From assembly GCA_039679375.1 (NCBI GenBank), contig JBDKVA010000075.1, positions 1 through 57,412 of the forward strand: DNA of 57,412 bases, written 5' to 3'. The position numbers and the translations under genes are program-made. This document shows positions 1 through 8,728 of this stretch, one piece after another. The stretch is from JBDKVA01 sp039679375. Its GTDB lineage: Bacteria > Bacillota > Clostridia > Acetivibrionales > DTU013. The notes beneath the pieces are model-generated. The model worked only from the letters and a program-made list of their open reading frames with translations. It was not told the origin of the DNA and searched no databases. Numbering within the stretch: position 1 is the stretch's first letter; every line of letters starts with the position of its first letter.

Positions 1-118
1 CTGCGGCTTCCTTCAGATTCCGCCTCCCGACGGACACCCTTGCCGTTCAGCTAACACTTCCTACTACCAAGCGTGTAGCGGACTTTCACCGCCGAGTTAT
101 TGCCCATGCCGGGCGCAC
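1..118 (-). mobile_element. Group IIC intron, 5' end (domain I), partial
   Basis: Read on the minus strand, the sequence begins at 118 with GTGCGCCCGGCATGGGC, then GGTGAAAGTCC, GGCAAGGGTGTCCGT and GGAATCTGAAGGAAGC, and runs off the left edge. This order matches domain I of bacterial group IIC introns such as the Oceanobacillus iheyensis intron (from memory). Class C introns insert just after rho-independent terminators, and this one starts directly behind the T-tract of the spoIIQ terminator. The reverse transcriptase/maturase and the 3' end would lie left of the window, so it is unknown whether the intron is complete or active. Confidence 0.88.
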
Positions 119-120
119 AA

Positions 121-170
121 ACAAAAATAACCATCGATACTTGAATTAATCAGGCATCGGTGGTTATTTT
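121..170 (-). terminator. Rho-independent terminator of spoIIQ
   Basis: Two 15-base arms (124-138 and 156-170) pair with one G-U wobble around a 17-base loop. On the minus strand the stem is followed by TTTTTGTTT. It lies 12 bases after the spoIIQ stop. The group IIC intron begins immediately after the T-tract at 118, which is the usual class C target arrangement. Confidence 0.85.
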
Positions 171-182
171 CATTTAAATCAT

Positions 183-1052
183 TTAATCTACATTTGCTGA
201 ACTACTGGACAGGTATTCCATCGGATCCGCATTGACATCCTTCTTCAGTACCTCGAAATGAAGGTGCGGCTGCTCGGAAGATTCATCCATTGCCGTATTG
301 CCAATACTTCCGATCACTTCACCCTGCTTCACCTTCTGGTTCACAGCCACTGTTTCATCCGAGGCCAGATTCCTGTAAATGCTCTTCAAATCGCTGCCGT
401 GGTCAACAACGACCGTTATGCCGTAGTAGGAATCATTCCTCACATCGCATATAACACCGTCAGCTGCCGCCTTTACGGGGGTGCCGCGCTCTGATGCAAT
501 ATCCACTCCCGCATGTGCACGCCATTCCTCAAGAGTCTTTGAATACACTAGCTTGTCCATGGCATACCCAAGCGATATCTCGCCGACCACAGGCATTTTA
601 AAGCTTATCTGCTTAGCCTGGGCAGTGCTTTTGGAACCGGCTGTATTAGCAGTATTTTTTGAAGATGTGATGGGCGATTTGGGAGTGGTAGCCTCAGCTG
701 CATTATCCTTGGGCTGTGCTGAATTATTGGCATCCGTATTCGTCATTGAAGCAGGCTTTCCAATATCGGACTGCTTCCCTGCAGCTGCCGACGCCTGTGT
801 ATCTTCAGATTGCTGGGCGTTTGCCAATTCGGAATCGTTGACAGCCGCATCCTCGCCTTCATTTTCAGGCGCCAGATTCCTGGCTTCATAATCCGGCTGC
901 TCAGAAGTAGCATTCCTCGTAGTAACAAATACGGCTGTACCTGCCACAACAGCTATGCATAATAACAGGACAATGTAAAATCCTTTCTTGTCCAGAAACT
1001 CCCTAAATCCTTTTTTCGTTCCATTCTCATCGGGAAACTTTTTTGTATTCAC
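183..1052 (-). CDS. spoIIQ: SpoIIQ, LytM/M23-domain forespore engulfment protein
   Basis: A membrane-anchored protein with a short cytosolic N-terminus, one membrane helix (about residues 25-45), an acidic low-complexity linker rich in A, S, T, N and Q, and a C-terminal LytM/M23 domain. The zinc motifs HxxxD (in HAGVDIA) and HxH (in HLHFE) are both present. As in clostridia, and unlike B. subtilis SpoIIQ, the metal ligands look intact, so endopeptidase activity is possible. In the family, SpoIIQ pairs across the intermembrane space with SpoIIIAH during engulfment. The murA-spoIID-spoIIQ order supports the call. An ATG at 1067 contains the GGAGG; the better start is GTG at 1052, with GGAGGTGG 6-13 bases upstream and a sigma-F-like promoter at 1072-1100. 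Confidence 0.9.
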   Translation of the reverse strand: MNTKKFPDENGTKKGFREFLDKKGFYIVLLLCIAVVAGTAVFVTTRNATSEQPDYEARNLAPENEGEDAAVNDSELANAQQSEDTQASAAAGKQSDIGKPASMTNTDANNSAQPKDNAAEATTPKSPITSSKNTANTAGSKSTAQAKQISFKMPVVGEISLGYAMDKLVYSKTLEEWRAHAGVDIASERGTPVKAAADGVICDVRNDSYYGITVVVDHGSDLKSIYRNLASDETVAVNQKVKQGEVIGSIGNTAMDESSEQPHLHFEVLKKDVNADPMEYLSSSSANVD

Positions 1053-1071
1053 AAATTCCACCTCCATATAA

Positions 1072-1100
1072 TATTGTTACCGTAAGTGGCAACTATATAC
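1072..1100 (-). promoter_or_regulatory. Putative sigma-F/sigma-G promoter of spoIIQ
   Basis: The minus strand reads GTATA (1100-1096), 14 bases, then GGTAACAATA (1081-1072). This fits the forespore sigma consensus GYATA / GGNNANAHTR. Transcription would begin near 1065, right at the ribosome binding site, so the leader would be only about a dozen bases and the upstream ATG at 1067 would lie outside the message. spoIIQ is a classic sigma-F gene. The spacer is slightly short, so this remains a prediction. Confidence 0.6.
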
Positions 1101-1117
1101 ATATGGAGTTAAAATAT

Positions 1118-2131
1118 TTACCTTTTCTTCTCATATTCACCGATTGGAATGACGTCTACACCGGTATAATAGTGCTTTAGTATTTCGATATATGTGCCGC
1201 CTTTTTTCGCCAGTGAATCGGCTCCCCACTGGCTCATCCCCACACCGTGCCCAAAGCCCTTCGTAGTGATCCTCACTTCATCGCTTTTGCCGTCCACCCA
1301 TTCCAATTTGAAGCATGCGGACCGGAGTCCGAGCAAAGTTCTGAATTCCGTCCCTCGTATAGTAATGTTTCCAATTTGTAAAGTATTCACACGGTCTCCG
1401 GTCGTATAGTCCAGTATTTTCATATTTTTCAGGATACTTTTTGTAAATTCCGCTTCCGGATAAGATTTGCGGAGCTTTTCAAGGAGTTCGGAGGCTTTTA
1501 CTGTGATTGTCGTGATATAGCCCTTGGAGGCTTCCTCCCCACTGCTTTCAACACTTCTCAGATAAGGTACGCTGACGCCGGACCAGACTTCCTCGGAGTT
1601 TTCGGTTTTACCCGGACTGCTGGCATGAAAAAGAGTATTGGCAACTGCGCTATTGTAGATAACGATCATTCCTTTTGTACTGTCTACGGCCTTCTCAATT
1701 TTGTTCCAATTTCGTGAAGCAAAAAAAATGCTCCATTTCTTCATCGCGCTTTCCTTACTCATCCACGCCTGGCAATGGGCTGAATTTGTGCATACGTCTA
1801 CTCCGTCGTGCACACCCTGCTTTGACTGGTAAGCCCCTGCAAGCCGCCCGTACGCGTACGTTCTTGCCGCTACCGCCTGGGCTTTCAAAGCCTCTATGTC
1901 AAAATCCGCAGGCATTTCTGCTGCCAAAACGCCTTTTATGTATTCCTCCAGATCCATCTCTACTATCTGATCCAATGATGTATGATAAACACTGATTTTA
2001 CATTCTTTCTCTTTTATTTCTTCAACAGGCGGCTTTTTCCCGGTTGGCGGACCGCAGCCCTTTACAATAAACATGGGCAGCAGTATGACCACCACGATCA
2101 TCATGCCGGCATAGTAAATAAATTTTTTCAT
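1118..2131 (-). CDS. spoIID: SpoIID stage II sporulation protein (lytic transglycosylase)
   Basis: 337 residues. There is one N-terminal membrane helix (about 5-23) followed by the SpoIID catalytic domain. The family motifs are visible: YIKGVLAAEMP with the catalytic Glu, LKAQAVAARTYAY, and the C-terminal GFGHGVGMSQWGA. SpoIID cleaves denuded glycan strands in the septum and, with SpoIIP and SpoIIM, drives engulfment in the mother cell. It lies 65 bases upstream of spoIIQ and downstream of murA, the usual spore-former order. The start is supported by GGGGGA a few bases before ATG. In the family this gene is under sigma-E; I saw no convincing sigma-E promoter in the 146-base gap upstream. Confidence 0.95.
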   Translation of the reverse strand: MKKFIYYAGMMIVVVILLPMFIVKGCGPPTGKKPPVEEIKEKECKISVYHTSLDQIVEMDLEEYIKGVLAAEMPADFDIEALKAQAVAARTYAYGRLAGAYQSKQGVHDGVDVCTNSAHCQAWMSKESAMKKWSIFFASRNWNKIEKAVDSTKGMIVIYNSAVANTLFHASSPGKTENSEEVWSGVSVPYLRSVESSGEEASKGYITTITVKASELLEKLRKSYPEAEFTKSILKNMKILDYTTGDRVNTLQIGNITIRGTEFRTLLGLRSACFKLEWVDGKSDEVRITTKGFGHGVGMSQWGADSLAKKGGTYIEILKHYYTGVDVIPIGEYEKKR

Positions 2132-2277
2132 CCTGTCCCCCGCAAATATTTACTGGTCTCTGGTTTCTGCCTTCCAGGTCTGTCCTCTTTACATTTTATT
2201 CATGCGGGGGAAAAGTATGTTAATCAATCTTAATTAGGCTTGATTTAGCAGATAAAGCATTATCCGTTAAGCATGCC

Positions 2278-3537
2278 CTAATTATCGACTCTCGCAATGC
2301 TTGCGCCAAGGCCTCTCAGCTTTTCATCCATTTTTATATATCCTCTGTCAATGTGGTCGATGTCCTCAATCTCGGTCTCTCCTTCTGCAATGAGGCCGGC
2401 CAGCACCAATGCCGCGCCTGCCCTCAGGTCTGTGGCTTTCACTTTCGCTCCGGTAAGCTTTTTGCAGCCTTCCACAATTGCACTTCTGCCCTCGACCTTG
2501 ATATTGGCGCCCATTCTTTTAAGCTCGCAAATATGCATAAAACGGTTTTCAAAAATGGTTTCGATCACCACGCTGGTACCGGATGATACGCTCATCAACG
2601 AGGTCATCTGTGACTGCATATCGGTCGGGAAGCCGGGATATGGATGCGTCTTTATATCGAATGCCTTAAGCTCGCCTCCCCTTACCCGTATGGAGGTCAG
2701 TTCCTCCGACACCTCCACTCCGGCCTCTCTGAGTTTTGCACTGACAGGCTTGAGGTGATCCGTGACGATATTTTCTATTACAACATCGCCTCCCGTGATA
2801 GCGGCCGCTACCATATAGGTGCCCGCTTCAATACGGTCCGGTATAATGGCGTGGCTGGCCGCCTTCAGCTCCTTTATTCCTGTGATCTTGATGGTATCGG
2901 TGCCTGCGCCTTTTATATCCGCTCCCATCGCAGTAAGGTATGTCGCCAGGTCAACGATCTCAGGCTCGATCGCTGCATTTTCGATCGTCGTCATACCTTC
3001 GGCCAGTGAAGCAGCCATCATGATATTCTCCGTAGCGCCCACGCTGGGGAAATCCAGATAAACCTGCCCACCTTTCAGCCTGCCGTTTACATTTGCTTCT
3101 ATATATCCATGTCCCTGGGTGATATTAGCTCCAAGTGCCGTAAACCCTTTTAAATGAAGGTCTACCGGTCTGGATCCGATTGCGCAGCCTCCGGGAAGCG
3201 ATATGCGCGCAGTACCGGTTTTTGCCAGCAAAGGCCCGGCTACAAGAAAAGATGCCCGCATTTTGTTGACAAGCTCATAGGGAGCTGTTGTATTACATAA
3301 GGATCTACAGTTGATCTCCAGTCTGGTCTGGTCATCCGATATCACTACAGAAGCACCTAAGGACTTTACCAGATCACACATGATTTTCACATCATTCAGG
3401 TATGGTATTTCTTCAATAACACTTTTGCCATCCGCCAATAAAGATGCGGCAATGATCGGGAGCACCGAATTCTTGGCCCCGCACACTCTTACTCTGCCTC
3501 TCAGCGGCTTACCTTCCGTTATGATGAACTTGGACAT
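2278..3537 (-). CDS. murA: UDP-N-acetylglucosamine 1-carboxyvinyltransferase (MurA)
   Basis: Catalyses the first committed step of peptidoglycan synthesis: transfer of enolpyruvate from PEP to UDP-GlcNAc, in the cytoplasm. About 419 residues, the normal length. It begins MSKFIITEGKPLRG and has GAKNSVLP with the conserved Lys-Asn. The catalytic loop LPGGCAIGSRPVDLH carries the active-site Cys, so the enzyme should be of the fosfomycin-sensitive type. The reading frame is open further upstream, but that extension is translated from repeat A. The start at 3537 has AAAGGGGAG six bases ahead and matches family N-termini. Its place between ywmB and spoIID matches B. subtilis murAA. Confidence 0.96.
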   Translation of the reverse strand: MSKFIITEGKPLRGRVRVCGAKNSVLPIIAASLLADGKSVIEEIPYLNDVKIMCDLVKSLGASVVISDDQTRLEINCRSLCNTTAPYELVNKMRASFLVAGPLLAKTGTARISLPGGCAIGSRPVDLHLKGFTALGANITQGHGYIEANVNGRLKGGQVYLDFPSVGATENIMMAASLAEGMTTIENAAIEPEIVDLATYLTAMGADIKGAGTDTIKITGIKELKAASHAIIPDRIEAGTYMVAAAITGGDVVIENIVTDHLKPVSAKLREAGVEVSEELTSIRVRGGELKAFDIKTHPYPGFPTDMQSQMTSLMSVSSGTSVVIETIFENRFMHICELKRMGANIKVEGRSAIVEGCKKLTGAKVKATDLRAGAALVLAGLIAEGETEIEDIDHIDRGYIKMDEKLRGLGASIARVDN

Positions 3538-3606
3538 TCTTCTTCTCCCCTTTATCCTGTGTGTTTTAACATACCGCAGCCTTTGCCGCATGCCTGGCAG
3601 CAATCC

Positions 3607-3705
3607 AATGTGGGCTACCGCCCACAACCCAACGAATGTACTTATTGCCGCGAATGTGAAACTGTTTTCTTGTTTTTTTTGCAATTTCGCGGCAATAAGT
3701 TACTA
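3607..3705. repeat. Dispersed structured repeat A, copy 1
   Basis: About 99 bases with two hairpins: TGTGGGCTACCGCCCACA, and a long stem CTTATTGCCGCGAA / TTCGCGGCAATAAG around a T-rich loop. Near-identical copies lie at 15654-15753 and 24423-24522, and a shorter one at 13807-13877. This copy separates ywmB from murA and its right end supplies the ywmB stop codon. The T-rich stem-loop could act as a terminator or RNA-processing site; a MITE-like origin is also possible. Confidence 0.9.
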
Positions 3706-4473
3706 ATATTCCGTAGTGATGACAGGTGTTGCCAGCCATATGTATGTTTTTCCTTCGTATGAATTGTACCGGACTGCTACATTTAAATTGATCCTTTTTC
3801 CGTTTACACGTACTGCCTCATCAATTACAGGCGAAAAGGCCGATACGCTGACGAGTCCGCCATCCCGCATCCCTTCCACCTTATCTGCTCCTGCACTTTT
3901 AAATATCCTTTCAAATACTGTTTCCAGTTCATTATCATTGAGCTTGCCATCCATACTGCCTGTCATGCAGATGTTTACATCCGGTTGCATGCCATAGCTT
4001 TCCAAGGCGCCGGTAAGCCTTTTTACCGATGCGGACAATTCTGGCCTTTGAGAAGTATCGGTAAGGCTGATGAGTACATCCCTGTATTCGTCAGGCATCC
4101 TTCCTTCTGTGCCGTTCAATATGCTCACATGAATGCTTCTGTTATCATTTATTATGTAATCAGATTCTGTTCCATTGCCGGTATCATTTTCAAATGAAAA
4201 GAAAACAGGCTGTAAAGCCTCCGTGTTGCCGCCGGCCTGCCGGATCAGGCTGGTCAGTAATTGTTGTTCGTATAAGGCATCGACATTGCCGGTTTTCAAA
4301 GTACCTCTTATATAGATCTCGGAACTTGCCACCCGTGCCCTTGCGGCGGCAAATGCTTTTTGTACAATCTCTGCCGCCGGATATCCCGGTCTGTTCACAC
4401 GTATGATTATAATAAAAATGGAGACTAATAAAGTAAAAGCCGCAAAAAACATCAGAATTTTTTTCAAAATCAT
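3703..4473 (-). CDS. ywmB: YwmB family protein
   Basis: 256 residues. An N-terminal hydrophobic segment (about 5-24) suggests a signal anchor, followed by an exported domain. The C-terminal region (INLNVAVRYNSYEGKTYIWL, then a TPVIT...EY ending) is the YwmB-family signature (DUF1779, sometimes called TATA-box-binding-like by fold). No biochemical role is established. Gene order ywmB-murA-spoIID-spoIIQ is conserved in spore formers, so a link to cell wall or sporulation is reasonable. GGGGG just ahead supports a start at ATG 4473 or at the TTG two codons later. The stop codon TAG coincides with the end of repeat A. Confidence 0.85.
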   Translation of the reverse strand: MILKKILMFFAAFTLLVSIFIIIIRVNRPGYPAAEIVQKAFAAARARVASSEIYIRGTLKTGNVDALYEQQLLTSLIRQAGGNTEALQPVFFSFENDTGNGTESDYIINDNRSIHVSILNGTEGRMPDEYRDVLISLTDTSQRPELSASVKRLTGALESYGMQPDVNICMTGSMDGKLNDNELETVFERIFKSAGADKVEGMRDGGLVSVSAFSPVIDEAVRVNGKRINLNVAVRYNSYEGKTYIWLATPVITTEY

Positions 4474-4626
4474 GCACCCCCTTTTTGTTTACCATAATCA
4501 TTTGCATGATAACCTTATATAAATTATTGCCTCATGCCGGGGGGCATATACATGAAAAATTTCTATATCGCGCACCATTACTGGATGTTGAACATATTTT
4601 TATACAAATATCCTAAAAAAGCTTTT

Positions 4627-7600
4627 TTATAGCTCACCTGCATACCGGAGCAGCTTTTCAAGCAAAATCATGGCTTCTGCCCGTGTGACAGGATCTTTTG
4701 GTCCGAATGTATCGGAAAACCTGCTTGTTATTACGCCGCTTTCCAGTGCAAATCGAATTTTCGGAAGAAATACCGCGCTCACCTGTCCGATATCTTTGTA
4801 TATTGCGGTATGATCCACCGTTGCCAGTGCTTTCTGCGATGTCTTGACCTCTGCTGTTCTGACAGCCATGGCAATTAATTTCTCTCTTGTACAATTTGAG
4901 TTGGGTGAGCCGGCATCGGAGCTTTGAACAATACCGGCCTTTGCGGCAAGGGTCATATAATTGCTGCCGTAATCTGCATCCAGCATGTCGAGCATGAACT
5001 TTGCCGCATCGCCGACCGTCAGGTATTTATCCGGTTCAAACCTGCTCCCTTTAACCGATTTTAGTTCATGCACCGATACTATATTCGCAATAGACTGCCT
5101 GGCATAGCTTCCGGAAATATCTTCATAATAGTCCATCCCCGGCTCCGCGACCGCCATCCGCCCCGGAACGAAGGTCTCGAAGCTCAATTCTCCAATGCCC
5201 CTGTCCGCGTCAAAGGCGCCGGCCGTCGCAGATTTTTGCCATTCAGCCGCTCCGGCTGCGAGCATATATCCTGAAGTTGAACCTTCCTTGTACCAGGTGG
5301 CCGCAGTATATTCATATATGACCTTCAAAGGCCTTTCAAACCTGCCCAGCGGCAGGAGAATCCCGTCCGACAGCCCGACCGACAATTGTGACACCGGCGT
5401 CCGGAAGTTCATATTTCTTATATTGCTGCCAGCTGTTGTACTGTCCAGCACAAATGCGATGATGAAATTGGCGTCCCTTAAGGACGAACCGTATGCGCCG
5501 CTGCTGTCCGCCAATACTCCCGGGCGGATCACAACAGTATTACGCAGGGTCTTTATAAGCAGGTTCTCGCCCAGCATTCCAAGCGCCTTGAACACTCTCT
5601 GGGAGATGATGACCTTTATTTCCTTTGTACCGGCGGGCATTGCTTTCAGATCCATGCAATAGTCAAGGATGCTGTCCGTCTGTACAGATTGTATGAACCG
5701 GTCCGCATTGACGCCTGTAATTCTGACAGTCCATACGCCATTGACGGATACCGTATCTTTAATGACAAAATCGCCGCTGATGATATCCTCCGTATCCTCG
5801 CCGGAATCATAATCGTCGCTGCTTCGGAGCGTTCGTACCGTGACGCTCTGAGTCGGCTCCGAGGTCAGCTTCTTTGCAGGGTCATACGCGTACAGTCTGG
5901 CATAGTATCTGAAATTGGACCGAAGCTCTCCGGCCGTATATTCGGAAACATTTTTAGCCTGAAACTTTTTGCTGTCCTTGTAGCTGATATCGCTTGCTAT
6001 TTCCAGGATGTATTCCATGCCGTCTTCCATGATCCATTCATAGGTTATGCTGTTCCTGGTCACAGAACCATCCGTGCTCTTTATGCCAAAGCCCTTTGGC
6101 GTGGCTGGCGGAATGTCCTTACTGGTTTTTACCAGATAGGAATCGCTGAAATCGGATCGCTTTGAATCTCCCGCAGAATTGGTCGCCTCCGCCTGGATCC
6201 AGAAGTAGTAAAGCGTATCCGGCTTCAGGTCATTTACGCGATAGAAGGAAGAGAACTCCAGCATGTCCGGCGTAATGGTCTCCCTTTCGGCAGCTTTGCT
6301 GCGGTCATCGCTTGTGCCGTATTCCAGATAATACGTATACAGCGGGTTGAAATTCCAGGCAAGGTCGATATGAGTATCGGCCGGGTTATTATAATTAAAT
6401 ACGGGGACCGTCGGCTTCTCAATTGTGACGGGAAGGTCCGGTATGGTCGTGACGATGATCGGGTCGGACGGGCCGGAGATGAGATCCACGCTCCGTCTTG
6501 CCGCCCTTACCCATACGATGTAGGTGGTGTTGGGCTCAAGGTCTGTCAAAACAATGTCGATATTGTGCTTTTTACCATCCTGGATGGCATCCGGTGCCGA
6601 CACATTCTCATCCGGGTCATTCGGCGTCACCGGAAAGCCTATCACCTTGTTGGTCGCAAGCGTCTCAATGTTGTCGTAGTCAATGTCGGGCGTGTATTCC
6701 ACGCAGCCCACGTCGATCGTTACTCCATCGTCATATACCACCTTGCGGAATTTAAGCGGGTCGGCATTACCATTCTCTATATCGCCCAGAAGATCGGTTA
6801 TTCCGAGTTCAACCCCGATCTGCCTTATCTGCTCCGGCGTCATGTAAACCCATGCGTATCTTCCGCCTGCCATTATGGTATACATCTCATACCACTTGTT
6901 TTTCAACGTAACCGTTGCCGTAGTGGTAGTGACCATATCCTTTACCTGACTATCCGTCTTCAGCTTAAACGGCGGCCTTCCCGGAACGACAGGCTGATCG
7001 ATGGAGCCAAGGGTCGGCGTGATGATGATTTTCATCGCGGCATCGGACTGAAGCGTAATATTTTCAAGTACATTATCAACAAATTCAACATATTCCTTTT
7101 TGGCGACGATTTTAAAATAATAGGTGGAGTTGGGAACCAGATCATTTATTTTAAATTTATAGCCAATCAGCTTTGTACCGCTCATCACAAAATTACTGTC
7201 ATTCATTTTGACCGAAGAAGCGATCATCGTGCCGGAAGGCGGGTCATCAAGCAAATTTGGGTCGCTGATGAGCCATATATCGTACCGGACTTCTTCGTCC
7301 ACCTCGCCGTTGCCTTTAAGCGGGGTTCTCCAAAGGATCGTGGCACTGTTTGCGCTCAATTCATCCTTATAGGAAATGATCGTATCTTCCGCATTTGAAA
7401 ATTCAAGCACCAGTTCAGGTACCGCCGGGATCGACGCCACCTCGGACTCCTTAACATAGATCTTCTGGGACTGTATGCGGATACCCGGATATACGTCCTG
7501 CCCATTGCTGGTGACCATCGCCTTGATTATGTAATAGTAATTTTCTTCACCCGGTTGCAGTGTCAGAAAAAAGGTCGTATCATCGACTGAGGCCATATAT

Positions 7601-8577
7601 TGTTCTATACTGCCTCCTGTACCGGATCCCCTGTATATCTGGTAAGACACCTTTATGCTGCTGTCCGCAAGGCCGGTGACAACAGGGCTCCATTCCAGCC
7701 TCCAGATTGTACCCGCATCGGTGACCGACATTTTTGTGGTCTTTGCCAGTATATAGCTGCTGACCGTCACTGTCGGGCTCTCTGCCGATCTTTGCAGTTC
7801 GGTTTCGGATGTATCCGGCACCACCTTTATGTAGTATACCCTTCCCGGATCTCTTACAGTATGGATGTACTCGAGCTTTCCGGTGGCCTCGTTTACCGTG
7901 ACAGGTCCGTTCTGGCCGATCTGCTCCTGCCCTATGTAAATAGCAGGTGCGTTTGTAAAAGTTTTATTTTCCGATACATACAGCTTGTAATCCATTCTTT
8001 TTCCCGAATTCCAAACATCATCCCACTCGATTTTGATTTGATTCGGGCCATAGGAATAGGCATTAATGGCAATGTCGGTCAAAAACTTTACGGTATTGGA
8101 GGCTGTCGATTCACTGCTGGTATAGGTTGTCGTATCCTTTGTGTAAGTGTAATAGGCCTTTGCATAGGTATAGTAAACCGTGCCGGAAGATAATTCACTA
8201 AAACGCACCATGTTGTCCTCGGATGAAGACGCAGGAAGGTCTCCTTCCTTGAGAACGGCAGGCTTAACAGGCTTATACGGTTTATTGACCTCCTGGATGT
8301 AATAGTCGAGGTACATCCTGGGTGAGGAAACACCCACCGGAGGAGTCAATTTATCGCACTTCAGGTCAGCATAGTATTTGTCAAACTGGTTATATCCGAT
8401 GGGCGGCTCGATATTGGGAGCCTCATCATTGATAGCCTCTACTCTGAGCCTTTCAGGAGCGGGCTGGGGTGCGTTGTCAGCCGCTTCAGCAGTCGCAGGC
8501 CAGCCAAGCTGTATTAGAATAAATGCAGTTAAAGCAATACATATTATTTTCTTCATCTCTTTCATTTTCTTTGCCAT
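4627..8577 (-). CDS. Large secreted fibronectin type III / SLH-domain surface protein (1)
   Basis: About 1316 residues. A signal peptide (MKKIICIALTAFILIQLGWP...AEA) is followed by a long series of beta-rich modules of fibronectin III type, each with the late-strand pattern seen in DLVPNSTYYFKIVA, DLEPNTTYIVWVRA and DLKPDTLYYFWIQA. The last ~170 residues carry SLH-like motifs (YYEDISGSYARQSI, FGPKDPVTRAEAMILLEKLL) that in the family bind the protein to secondary cell-wall polymer. It therefore probably sits in the cell envelope as an adhesin or scaffold; no enzyme motif was seen. GTG at 8643 is possible in frame, but ATG at 8577 leads into the signal peptide and has GGAAGG close upstream. The neighbour at 8723 has the same design. 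A short A/T palindrome (4615-4628) overlaps the stop codon. Confidence 0.85.
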   Translation of the reverse strand: MAKKMKEMKKIICIALTAFILIQLGWPATAEAADNAPQPAPERLRVEAINDEAPNIEPPIGYNQFDKYYADLKCDKLTPPVGVSSPRMYLDYYIQEVNKPYKPVKPAVLKEGDLPASSSEDNMVRFSELSSGTVYYTYAKAYYTYTKDTTTYTSSESTASNTVKFLTDIAINAYSYGPNQIKIEWDDVWNSGKRMDYKLYVSENKTFTNAPAIYIGQEQIGQNGPVTVNEATGKLEYIHTVRDPGRVYYIKVVPDTSETELQRSAESPTVTVSSYILAKTTKMSVTDAGTIWRLEWSPVVTGLADSSIKVSYQIYRGSGTGGSIEQYMASVDDTTFFLTLQPGEENYYYIIKAMVTSNGQDVYPGIRIQSQKIYVKESEVASIPAVPELVLEFSNAEDTIISYKDELSANSATILWRTPLKGNGEVDEEVRYDIWLISDPNLLDDPPSGTMIASSVKMNDSNFVMSGTKLIGYKFKINDLVPNSTYYFKIVAKKEYVEFVDNVLENITLQSDAAMKIIITPTLGSIDQPVVPGRPPFKLKTDSQVKDMVTTTTATVTLKNKWYEMYTIMAGGRYAWVYMTPEQIRQIGVELGITDLLGDIENGNADPLKFRKVVYDDGVTIDVGCVEYTPDIDYDNIETLATNKVIGFPVTPNDPDENVSAPDAIQDGKKHNIDIVLTDLEPNTTYIVWVRAARRSVDLISGPSDPIIVTTIPDLPVTIEKPTVPVFNYNNPADTHIDLAWNFNPLYTYYLEYGTSDDRSKAAERETITPDMLEFSSFYRVNDLKPDTLYYFWIQAEATNSAGDSKRSDFSDSYLVKTSKDIPPATPKGFGIKSTDGSVTRNSITYEWIMEDGMEYILEIASDISYKDSKKFQAKNVSEYTAGELRSNFRYYARLYAYDPAKKLTSEPTQSVTVRTLRSSDDYDSGEDTEDIISGDFVIKDTVSVNGVWTVRITGVNADRFIQSVQTDSILDYCMDLKAMPAGTKEIKVIISQRVFKALGMLGENLLIKTLRNTVVIRPGVLADSSGAYGSSLRDANFIIAFVLDSTTAGSNIRNMNFRTPVSQLSVGLSDGILLPLGRFERPLKVIYEYTAATWYKEGSTSGYMLAAGAAEWQKSATAGAFDADRGIGELSFETFVPGRMAVAEPGMDYYEDISGSYARQSIANIVSVHELKSVKGSRFEPDKYLTVGDAAKFMLDMLDADYGSNYMTLAAKAGIVQSSDAGSPNSNCTREKLIAMAVRTAEVKTSQKALATVDHTAIYKDIGQVSAVFLPKIRFALESGVITSRFSDTFGPKDPVTRAEAMILLEKLLRYAGEL

Positions 8578-8582
8578 CTGCC

Positions 8583-8728
8583 TTCCGTTCTCTGGTGTCT
8601 GGATACTGGAAACTGGATCAAAATGATGCTCCATGATTTTCACATCCGTTTCTAGCCTCTGGTATCTGATCTTCCGTTCTCTGGTCTCTGGTCTCTAGCT
8701 TCCGTTCTCCGGTTTCTGGTTTCTAGTA
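8583..8728. repeat. Short degenerate repeats of CTCTGGT/TTCCGTTCT type
   Basis: The gap between the two FN3/SLH genes and the first codons of gene 1 is built from variants of TTCCGTTCTCTGG, TCTCTGG and TTTCTGG. Similar tracts occur at about 2150-2180 (before spoIID) and 23340-23380. The units are 7-13 bases and irregular, unlike CRISPR repeats. They may come from replication slippage or be relics of a dispersed repeat. Confidence 0.7.

Noticed and set aside
3538..3684. N-terminal extension of murA (49 residues)
   Set aside because: The extension is translated from repeat A, recurs in unrelated places, and a good ribosome binding site precedes ATG 3537, which matches MurA N-termini.
6370..7398. 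342-codon ORF on the plus strand inside the first FN3-SLH gene
   Set aside because: It is antisense to a clear multi-domain protein, lacks a ribosome binding site and family motifs, and has a composition typical of a shadow frame.
8583..8728. Possible CRISPR-like array
   Set aside because: Units are short, irregular and without unique spacers of even length; no cas genes.
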